A DNA stretch of 64,000 bases, taken from assembly GCA_037951105.1 (NCBI GenBank), contig JBAMJV010007708.1:1-64000 (forward strand). Direction: 5' to 3'. This stretch comes from Echinarachnius parma. Its lineage: Eukaryota > Echinodermata > Echinoidea > Clypeasteroida > Echinarachniidae. Positions 56,194-64,000 of this stretch are shown piece after piece; position 1 is the stretch's first letter; the number at the start of each line of letters is the position of its first letter. Under the pieces are notes generated by a model that saw only the letters and a list, made by a program, of their open reading frames with translations, was not told the origin of the DNA and did not search any database. The position numbers were made by a program, and so were the translations under genes.

Positions 56194-56960
56194 GGGCCAT
56201 TCTTTGAAAAGTGAAACTTTTTCGGAAAAATTGAAGTTTTATTTTTCTGTAGTTTTGTTCCATTTTTGGAATGATCCATGTGTAAAGTTTCATGAAATAC
56301 ATGATTTGAAGTTTAAAATGAAACTTTTTTACTCATTTGCATAAATTTACATATTTCAATATTTTTCTAATAATCTTAATTCAGAAAATAATCAAGATAT
56401 CAAAAGGAAATTAGCAAGCTCATTCTTCTCACTTTTCTGTACAGGTTGATACCAACTTTGTAAAAATTCAACCTTTCATTCTTTTCTAAACCCGATATTA
56501 TAAAATTACCATTTTTCCACTCATATTGTACATGTCACACACGTGACCACCCCAAAATGTCACACACGTGACCAGACGTTGCCACATAATTAAGTACTAT
56601 AAAAAACAACGGTTTGATATAATTCTCATTCATTGCTATTGTTGTACTTACAAATGTATAGTACTTCTCTGGTAATAAGATGAACATTATAGCTTTTCAT
56701 ATTTTAAAGAATTTTCCAAATGAAATTTAGTTATGAAAAAAGCGCTCCGTGCGAAGTCACACACGTGACCCATGCCATTTGACCTCTGACATTGAGTTAC
56801 GTAATCCTTATAAAATCTTTTGTGTTAAGTTTGAAAGACTACAACATATTCAAGTCACATATGAAGTAAAAATCATTATAGTCTCACACTTACTGAAATA
56901 TAAGCATCCCATTTCAAAATTTGTCATGTTTTGGGTCACACACGTGACCAAGAATGGCCC
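56194..56960. mobile_element. P5: TIR element with dispersed GTCACACACGTGAC motif
   Basis: 767 bp with 11-bp TIRs GGGCCATTCTT (56194-56204) and AAGAATGGCCC (56950-56960), and exact 4-bp ATGT duplications (56190-56193, 56961-56964). GTCACACACGTGAC occurs exactly at 56534, 56559, 56756 and 56935; the last lies one base inside the 11-bp TIR. The outer 340 bases on the left contain none. The motif contains an E-box core CACGTG. No coding frame. Same layout as P3 and P4 but different motif and interior. Confidence 0.85.
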
Positions 56961-56964
56961 ATGT

Positions 56965-59456
56965 GTACTATTTTGTTTGCAGGGAGATAAAGGGATGAAG
57001 TGTATTCACATTTCATATATGATACAGCATTGTATATGATGTATGTTACAACCATGGGCATAATGAACAATTCCCTCAGCAACATCTGTTTTTCTTTACC
57101 CCCAGCTGGCAAACAAATAGTGAGAACAAAATGTAAACTGTACGTCATGTAACACAAGAGGGCACTATTCAAGAATGCTCTACGAGTAAGATAGAGACAA
57201 ATGATCACTTTCACATTGACGATTGGAAACAGGACTGTAGTAACATGTATAACCCCTGGTCACTGCATGCATGGGTACCACTCAATCCAGTACATAATAG
57301 TGTGCAATTGTAACTCCCCAGGGAGCATTCATTTCATTCTGATCCAATTATAAAAATTTAAAAAAATATTTTTTATATTTTTTTTATATTTTAGTTTCAA
57401 ATAAAGTAAAACTATTACAATTGTGCACAAAAAGAACATTGGCTCACTCAGAATATCAATTTCTTAATTATTTGTCTAGAAGTACTTCTAGCTATAGCAA
57501 ATTAATGGAGTTGGTAAGTTATGTGCGTTTGCTTTATTTAACCCATAAAATTTGCTTCTTGAGTTTAAAACGATTCATTACATCAAGTGACATTATTTGT
57601 GTTTATTGTTGGAGTATGATTTTTGTTAGTTTGGAAAACAAACTTGAATGTGTTTTAATGTTCAATTTCAAACATGTAATTCTTTCTTTTTTAATCCTGT
57701 ATTGCCTTCAAAAGTATTATTGGTGCTTCATTTTTATAATGCTGCCTTCATTTTTGCACTTGTACACCAATATATTATATTTAGTTAATTGTTCATATTG
57801 CAGCATTTCTGTATGAATGAAGCGTGATATTATATTTTATATCAAAGCATTTAATCTGTATATTATTGAATTGTTCCATATTTTGTTACTTTGTTTAAAG
57901 TTTATATATATATTTTATATTCAAGAGAACTTGGTTCTTTGTCACAAATATTGTTGATGCTATTTTCTTGAAATTATGTTCTAAAATGCTAGCACTATAT
58001 TGGCCACTTCTTCTTGTGTTTATCTTTATGTACTTCAAAAAGCGTTAAGAGCATAACAAAATGAAATGGTCAATGAAAGTGTGCGTTGCAATATAAAGAG
58101 ATTACCACTTAAATTATATCAATTTTAATTTGAATATAAATCTCCATTTGTAAAATGGTAATGGTAAATGTCTAATTGCTAAAAAATAAATACATATTGA
58201 GAGATCAAGTACGAAGTTCAGTTTTAGTGTTTGTTTCAGTCATTCTACGACAAAGCAGGACTTCAAAATAACCAAGATCTGTGATGTTTATATTGAATTT
58301 TGAAGTGAGTTGGGAAATGATTTTGAGTTGATTGATGTATATGCATCCAGTCTAAATAAATTTAGAAAACACTCGGTCAAACTTACCAAAAGGGCGCCTT
58401 AATAAGACAAGAGATCTCCTTGATGATTAAAATTATCAACGATTTAAATACAAAATGTATGACTTCCAAAAGAATTTTTACAACAATTTAAAAAAGAAAC
58501 TAATGGCTTTCCATAATTTTTCAGTCCAACTTAAGAGTTAAGTTCAACTTAGGATCTTTGTGAAAAACCCCCCGGGGAGTAGTGCCACTGGGATGGGGAA
58601 ATAACAGTTTTTGGACGCAGTCCCAGCTGATATCGAGACTGCTCTTCCTGCATGGATACGTGGGCAGGCGTGCATGGCGGCGACCCACTTTGTTTTCTTC
58701 CCAAATGAACCCCGATTGAATTTGCTCGGTAATTTCCTGTGAATCTTGTGTGGCATGCATGGGTACGTGGCGGATTGATTGCCCTTCATTTCACTTCTAC
58801 GTTGGCATCAATACCATTTTGCTTTCCAGATTTGTTGATATTCCCCATAGAGTTAACCCCTTGCGTGCAGGAACCTGGTGGGATATAAGTACTGTACAAC
58901 GTCTATGGGATGCTACAATTTTAAAGGGAATGGGTGACGGCTACCATAGAGTATTCACAGTATAATTCAATTATTTATAGCACCTAACGCAAAAGAGGGG
59001 GACTAGTAAGATGGGGGGGGGGGGGGGCGGGGGTGAGGGGACAAGAATTTTCAATTAGTAGGCAGAAATTGCTGCCCTTAGCTATATAGAGTACCGAAAT
59101 GTGATATCACAGCTATTCATTGCCGTAGGCATAGCATAGGTAATGCCGTAATGGCTCTTAACAATGTCGGGCAAGCCAGAAATTTCTGACCCAGCAGTTG
59201 CTAAGAAGGCAATCGTCCAGCTCTAATCCATCACCATAAGCCTGTAATCAAAAGACAAGTTGTTAAAACCATTACTATGTTGTGACCTAGCTCACTGCTT
59301 CTGCACTCTGTTCTCAAGAGATATTCTGGACGATTTCAAATATGAATCGTTAATCAACCAGTGACACAAACATGTGCTCCCGAGACAATTTGGGTCCTCT
59401 TTGGGTTTATCAGTGCATTTATCTTTTTAAATAAATGAAAATGAGCAAAGATAAGA
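56965..59456. other. No supported gene or element
   Basis: AT-rich. The 131-codon plus frame at 57421-57816 is low-complexity. Around 58560-58760 is a CG-richer patch, and a poly-G run is at 59013. Nothing recognised. Confidence 0.35.
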
Positions 59457-59527
59457 GGGCTTCATCGGGAATTGAAAACAAGATATCCGGATGGCAAGAC
59501 CCGTGCTCTAACCACTGATCTACACCG
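59457..59527 (-). ncRNA. tRNA-like SINE head (minus strand)
   Basis: Read in reverse: GATCAGTGGTTAGAGCA (A box region), an anticodon arm around CTTGCCA, then TTTTCAATTCCCGATG (B box). It lies beside a LINE 3' fragment, a common SINE-LINE arrangement. Stems are mispaired, so not a working tRNA. Confidence 0.5.
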
Positions 59528-59528
59528 C

Positions 59529-60001
59529 TGATCAAGGAACTACACCGCACCTCCACCAACCCAGACCTACCTTTCCACGAAGACCTAGGAAACCTACCCA
59601 AAATGCGCCTCAAATCACGGACACCCTTTTGGACTTCTGCAAAGTCTCTAGAAGAGTTTGACCTGAAAGGAGAATGGCGCAAAACCTGGGCAGAGTCCGA
59701 CTTCCCTAACCATGACCTTGTACAGGACCCTACGTCAGAGCCAGCAGGGTTCAACCTCCCCAGAAAGCAATGGGTGACTCTGAACAGGATAAGAACACTC
59801 CATGCAAGGTCAGCCCATCATCTCAACCGATGATGGAAAATGAAAGACAGCCCTGCTTGTGACTGCGGGAACCCAGACCAGACAGTGAAGCATGTGGTAA
59901 ACAACTGCCCTCTCCGATGTTTCCCTGATAGTTTTGAGGGGATTCATCAGACAACAGATGCTGCTCTGACCTGGCTGAGAAACCTAGACTTGAATTTATA
60001 A
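59529..60001 (+). pseudogene. C-terminus of a LINE ORF2, one in-frame stop
   Basis: Reads IKELHRTSTNPDLPF and on through GFNLPRKQWVTLNRIRT, a TGA at 59831, then in the same frame CDCGNPDQTVKHVVNNC and ALTWLRNLDLNL to TAA. The CxC...H....C zinc-like knuckle and the LPRxxWVxLNRxRT phrase are typical of the C-terminal tail of many invertebrate LINEs. No RT domain is present, so it is a truncated, dead copy. Confidence 0.7.
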
Positions 60002-61235
60002 ATGTGCATATATGTCATACGAAACAAACAAACAAACCACTGATCTACAAAGTTCTTCTAAGGGCCGTACTTCACAGAAACCCTTTTCAATATCATTTTA
60101 GTCATGGTTAGGGTTAGGCCTTGGTTTGGGAGAAGGTTTAGGGTTTTGGTTAGGGTTAGATTTCTTAGAAATCAAATTTGTTGGTTTATGAAAAGTTGAA
60201 AGTGGACCAATTAAATGTCGCCGGAGTTAATGTCATGTAAACCGAAATGAACAGATCCAGACAAATATCATGATTTGAGAAAAATAAATATATACTGTAT
60301 TTCAATTTAGAAATGCCAAGAACAGTGGCACCGAAGTCTGCACCAAATAATTAATTGAGTTGTATGTTGGGGGCCACCTTTTCTAATGGTTGGAATAAGA
60401 AATACACGACTTATATATGCAATGGAGATTCTTATCACCGATACCACAGGGAAGATAAGAAAACCACATAATTCGTATGCCCAGCCACAAACATAATCAT
60501 GAGCATTCAGTATATATTTCCGCTGGACGTGTTCCAGTTTCAAATGTCAACCAATCCTGCAAACTAAGGAATTGTTTATCTTCACCAATTCAGTGCCCCT
60601 TTTTCATCAGAAACGTATAATTCTGCATATAAAGTAATAATTATATTGAAATTTGTATATATTAAAAAAAAAGACTATGATATGACTGAATGTAACAATT
60701 TTATTATCTTTATCGAATGCACCTATTTATGCATATAAGTAAACATAAGAATTTTTCATAAACGAATGAAAAGAATCTATGCAATTTAATTGAAATTGAA
60801 TTAAGGAAGGGATGGTAGGATGCAATAAGTTGCAATATATTCAATATATAAGCCAGTACTGGTTTATAAGGTATTTAATGAATGTGGACACTTTCTAGCA
60901 TGACTTTTGTTTACAACAGTTGTTGCTATGGTAACAGTATGGGATACGTGTGACATGTTTTTGAAGTCGTGCACGTTTCGCTCAGCTGAGAGCCAGAACT
61001 TGGCAACGGACATGGTTGTAGAGGAAATAATATCAAAATCCTGCGGTTTCATTCATAAAAATTCGCCCCCAGAAATTGGCATTCAGCCGGACCCTCGTTT
61101 CGCTTTGAGCCAATGAACACGCAGCGTCCCTAGCGAAGACGTTGATTCACAAACTCTGTGACCTTGCCCTGGATTAGATTTCTAACTGGATGATCATCTG
61201 GAAATGTCAAGTTTGACTATAAGTCATATTTCTTA
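60002..61235. other. No supported gene
   Basis: Unassigned. A short run of GGTTAGGGTTAG-like sequence at about 60105-60165 is too degenerate to call telomeric. A CG-richer patch lies at 60900-61140. Confidence 0.35.
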
Positions 61236-61451
61236 AAGGGATCTAGTAAACTTTGTTGGCATGTGCAAAAAGTGATGAATGGTTGAAACAATGTGTACTG
61301 TTGTTATCTGATATGTCCACTGGGTATTGTGTGAAATATGTTCAAGTTAAATGGACGTTATATGGCCGAGTAATGAGCAAAAATGCAAAGTGATATTCAC
61401 TAACTCATTGCACTGACTTTGTACACGGTTACAACTATCCAGTGTATAGTT
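61236..61451. mobile_element. Truncated 30091-type MITE
   Basis: It starts AAGGGATCTAGTAAACTTTG after TA and matches the reverse of 30091-30470 through the GCAAAGTGATATTCAC block. It is followed at once by another MITE at 61454. Confidence 0.55.
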
Positions 61452-61453
61452 TA

Positions 61454-61561
61454 AAGGGATAGTTGAGTTCTGGTAAGGAGAGTAGGCCTACAGTTTTAGT
61501 GAAAGTGAATTTTAGTAACCAAAACTTGCATCATTACATTACAAACTAATAGTTATAACTT
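61454..61561 (+). mobile_element. 5118-type MITE cut by a LINE insertion
   Basis: Left end AAGGGATAGTTGAGTTCTGG, then the internal TAGTAACCAAAACTTGCATC block; it stops at the LINE tail at 61562. Confidence 0.6.
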
Positions 61562-64000
61562 TTTTTCAATTCAATTCAAATTTTATTTAACACTTTAAAA
61601 AGCAAACATACAATGAAAATATAATTTACAAAGTAAAGTGTTTGGAATCAAAAGAAAGGCAAGGCCTTATGAAAGCGATTCCAAAGTATACAAAAAAAAA
61701 ACTAAAAAAAACAAAAAATACACAGATACAGATACATCATAATTACAAAACTACTCTACATTGCACACAAACACACACACACACACACACACACACAAAT
61801 GCCTGGCTAGGTGTACTTAGAGAGCAAATATTGTTTGAATCTTCTCTTAAATAAATTCAAAGTCTGACATACTTTTATTTCAGGGGGTATATTATTCCAC
61901 AATTTTGGACCCTGAAAAAATATAGATCTATGAAAGACTGATAATCGTATTTTGGGTATATTAAAATCATTCATACTTCTTGTAGAATATGTATGCACAT
62001 TATTATTAAATTTAAAATGATTGCTTAAGGATTTGGGCAATATTTGTTTAAAACAAAGATACATGAATATTGCAACGTGAAAAGTATATGTGTCATTTAC
62101 ATTTAAAACGTTAAGACTCTTCAAAATTGGTTCTGAATGGGCAAGATAAGTACTATGAGAAATAATTCTGACTGCTTTCTTTTGCAATTTTAATAACCTT
62201 AGACTATTTTTATTGCTGGAATTGCCCCATATTTGTATACAATAAATTAAGTGTGGCAAGAAGAATGCATAATATAACATCATTAGTATCTCTTTCGAAC
62301 ATGATTTTAACTTATAAAAAATACCAATAGTTTTAGAAAGTTTATTGCATATGGCACCAGTGTGTTCATTCCAAGTAAGCTTATCATCCAGTGTAACCCC
62401 TAAAAATTTAACCTGAGAGGTTCTTTTTATTACAATATCTTTAACTTTAATCACAACATTTTCATGTAGAATATTTTTATTTGAGAATAACATAAAATTA
62501 GTTTTATTAAGATTAAGCACAAGTTTATTATTATTCAACCAATCTACTATTTTTACAATTTCCAGATTAAAAGTCTGTAGGAGGATATCAATACTGCTAT
62601 GGGACATGAACACGCTGGTGTCATCCGCAAACAAAATCAAGTGTAATTTATCGGAAACATTGACAATATCATTAATGTATAATATAAACAATAACGGGCC
62701 AAGGATTGAGCCTTGTGGCACTCCACATTTTACGGTTAATAACTGAGATTCTGTATCACTAATTTTCACATACTGCTTACGATCAAATAAATAACTTTGA
62801 AACCAGTGTAAAAGAACTCCTCTAATTCCATAATGTTGAAGTTTATCTAGCAGTATAGTATGGTCCAAAGAATCAAATGCCTTACTTAAGTCTAAAAACA
62901 AGCCTACCGTTATTTCCTTATTTTCCATGGCTTTTAAAACTTTATATAAAAATTCTGTCAATGCAGATGACGTGGAGTGCCCAGGCCTAAATCCAAATTG
63001 ATTATTAGTAATAATATTGCACTTTTCCAAGAAATTATATAAGCGATTATATACACATCTTTCTAGTATTTTTGAAAAGAAGGGGAGTATCGAAATTGGC
63101 CTATAGTTTGCAATATCTTCTTTCAAACCGTTCTTAAAAATTGGAATAACTTTAGAAATTTTCATTTGATCAGGAAATATACCAGTTGAAAGAGATAAAT
63201 TGAATATTGCACTTAAAGGGAAGCATAAAACATGAATAACCTTCTTTACAATTGTACCATCTATTCCATCATGACCAGGACTTTTTGCAGACTTGAGTTT
63301 ACATACAATATCAATAATCTCCTTCGGTGTGCATGGTTTAAAAAAGGCACTTGAATCATTATTTTCAACATGTGACATATAATTACCATTCGGTTCACAA
63401 GTAGATGCAAGTGTTGGTCCAATATCAATAAAATAATTATTAAAAACATTACTAATTGCATCTTCCCCATTAAAAGTTTGATTATTGCACTTCATAGTGT
63501 GAGGTAATACATTTATATTTGTTTTGGAACCCAGTAAATCATTTATAACAGTCCAAACTTTTTTCATGTTTCCTGCTGCTTGAGTAAATTTATTTTTAAC
63601 AAACTTATGTTTCGCCTCTTTAATTTCTTCTGTCACTTTATTTCTAAATTTATTATATACCCTTTTTCTATAATCAGACTTATTCTTCAAATATTTTTTA
63701 TAAAGTTGACTTTTTTTAGAACATAGTTTATGCAAAGCACTTGTGAACCAAGGTTTATTCTTAGGTTTGCTTGAGACACATGTCTGTAAAGGAAAACATT
63801 CATTGTAGACTTGCATAAATTTATTAATGAATATAGTATAAGCAACATTTGCATCATTAACATTCACAGTCCAATTTGTGTTATTAATTTCAGTCATAAA
63901 GTGTGCAATATTCTCATTATTAATTATACGTCGTATTATAATTTTGGGTTGAGTAGAAACTTTAACCTGGGTACTAAAAATACTAAATACTGGTAAATGG
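61562..64000 (-). mobile_element. LINE retrotransposon, 5' end beyond the window
   Basis: Minus strand: open RT frame to the window edge, stop at 61807, a 245-base 3' UTR with a (CA)n run, AATAAA, and a tail TTGAATTGAATTGAAAAAA at 61562. Tail type matches the LINE remnant at 31471. The frame is intact, so insertion is recent. Confidence 0.85.
61807..63999 (-). CDS. LINE ORF2 (endonuclease end + reverse transcriptase), partial
   Basis: The frame is open from the window edge; the Met at 63897 is internal. The first visible residues, HLPVFSIF, look like the final SDHxP motif of an APE-type endonuclease. RT motifs follow: SPGHDGIDG, NYRPISILPFFSKILER, GFRPGHSTSSAL, GLFLDLSKAFDSLDH, CGVPQGSILGPLLFILYIND and the catalytic FADDTSVF (about residue 426 counting from 63897), then VKFLGVTLDDKLTW (thumb). 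The motif set fits the jockey/CR1/L2 group; the clade cannot be fixed by eye. No frameshift or stop. Confidence 0.9.
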   Translation of the reverse strand, partial: HLPVFSIFSTQVKVSTQPKIIIRRIINNENIAHFMTEINNTNWTVNVNDANVAYTIFINKFMQVYNECFPLQTCVSSKPKNKPWFTSALHKLCSKKSQLYKKYLKNKSDYRKRVYNKFRNKVTEEIKEAKHKFVKNKFTQAAGNMKKVWTVINDLLGSKTNINVLPHTMKCNNQTFNGEDAISNVFNNYFIDIGPTLASTCEPNGNYMSHVENNDSSAFFKPCTPKEIIDIVCKLKSAKSPGHDGIDGTIVKKVIHVLCFPLSAIFNLSLSTGIFPDQMKISKVIPIFKNGLKEDIANYRPISILPFFSKILERCVYNRLYNFLEKCNIITNNQFGFRPGHSTSSALTEFLYKVLKAMENKEITVGLFLDLSKAFDSLDHTILLDKLQHYGIRGVLLHWFQSYLFDRKQYVKISDTESQLLTVKCGVPQGSILGPLLFILYINDIVNVSDKLHLILFADDTSVFMSHSSIDILLQTFNLEIVKIVDWLNNNKLVLNLNKTNFMLFSNKNILHENVVIKVKDIVIKRTSQVKFLGVTLDDKLTWNEHTGAICNKLSKTIGIFYKLKSCSKEILMMLYYAFFLPHLIYCIQIWGNSSNKNSLRLLKLQKKAVRIISHSTYLAHSEPILKSLNVLNVNDTYTFHVAIFMYLCFKQILPKSLSNHFKFNNNVHTYSTRSMNDFNIPKIRLSVFHRSIFFQGPKLWNNIPPEIKVCQTLNLFKRRFKQYLLSKYT

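Noticed and set aside
57421..57816. 131-codon plus-strand open frame
   Set aside because: Low-complexity Leu/Ile/Tyr/Cys/Ser composition typical of AT-rich non-coding DNA; no motif, no splice context.
60105..60165. GGTTAG-like repeats suggesting interstitial telomere DNA
   Set aside because: Only a few imperfect units; too short and irregular.
62215..62230. GGAATTGCCC in the LINE, matching the P3/P4 TIR
   Set aside because: Part of LINE coding sequence with no motif or partner TIR nearby; coincidence.

Overview
This window is eukaryotic DNA: AT-rich, with GT-AG introns, short tandem repeats and many mobile elements. The GH31 gene, the mix of Ty3/gypsy, Ty1/copia and non-LTR elements, and a dispersed GTCC-rich repeat together suggest a marine invertebrate (echinoderm, hemichordate, amphioxus or brachiopod grade). 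The sequence alone does not fix the phylum.

Only two host protein genes can be supported. Gene A (plus strand, 655-14768) is an uncharacterised gene of 12 exons. All its exon phases fit together, giving 682 residues, and it has a TATA/Inr-like promoter about 165 bases upstream of the start codon. Gene B (plus strand, 46516-53309) is a three-exon membrane-anchored GH31 glycosidase of the MYORG type, 691 residues, with both catalytic aspartates present. Parts of its first and last exons are copied in tandem just downstream of the originals.

Layout: 1-15 kb is gene A, whose introns hold TA-target MITEs and a triple array of tRNA-Ala-like units, followed by a region with a recurring phrase. 16-20.6 kb is a nearly complete Ty3/gypsy element. 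20.6-25 kb holds MITE remnants, a palindromic satellite and a dead LINE. 25.3-28.1 kb is a motif-bearing TIR element (P3). 28-34 kb is minisatellite, a GTCC-rich repeat, MITEs and a LINE remnant. 34.1-41.3 kb is a Ty1/copia element with CACTG target duplications, carrying two nested insertions: a motif-bearing TIR element (P4) in its 3' UTR and a MITE in its 5' LTR. 41-46 kb is MITEs and a large foldback element. 46.5-55 kb is gene B and its duplicated exon tails. 56.2-57 kb is a third motif-bearing TIR element (P5). 59-64 kb holds a tRNA-like SINE, a LINE C-terminus and a LINE open to the window edge.

The most interesting signal is the P3/P4/P5 group. These are three otherwise dissimilar non-coding elements with related short TIRs (GGGCAATTCC or GGGCCATTCT). 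P4 and P5 have exact 4-bp target duplications; P3 does not. Each carries its own private 13-14 bp semi-palindromic motif (GTAATTCCGTTAC, GTAACAGCGTGAC or GTCACACACGTGAC). The motif sits 2-3 bases inside one TIR, recurs irregularly through the interior on both strands, and is absent from the outer 340-360 bases at the other end. This shared layout with divergent motifs looks like an undescribed class of non-autonomous transposon.
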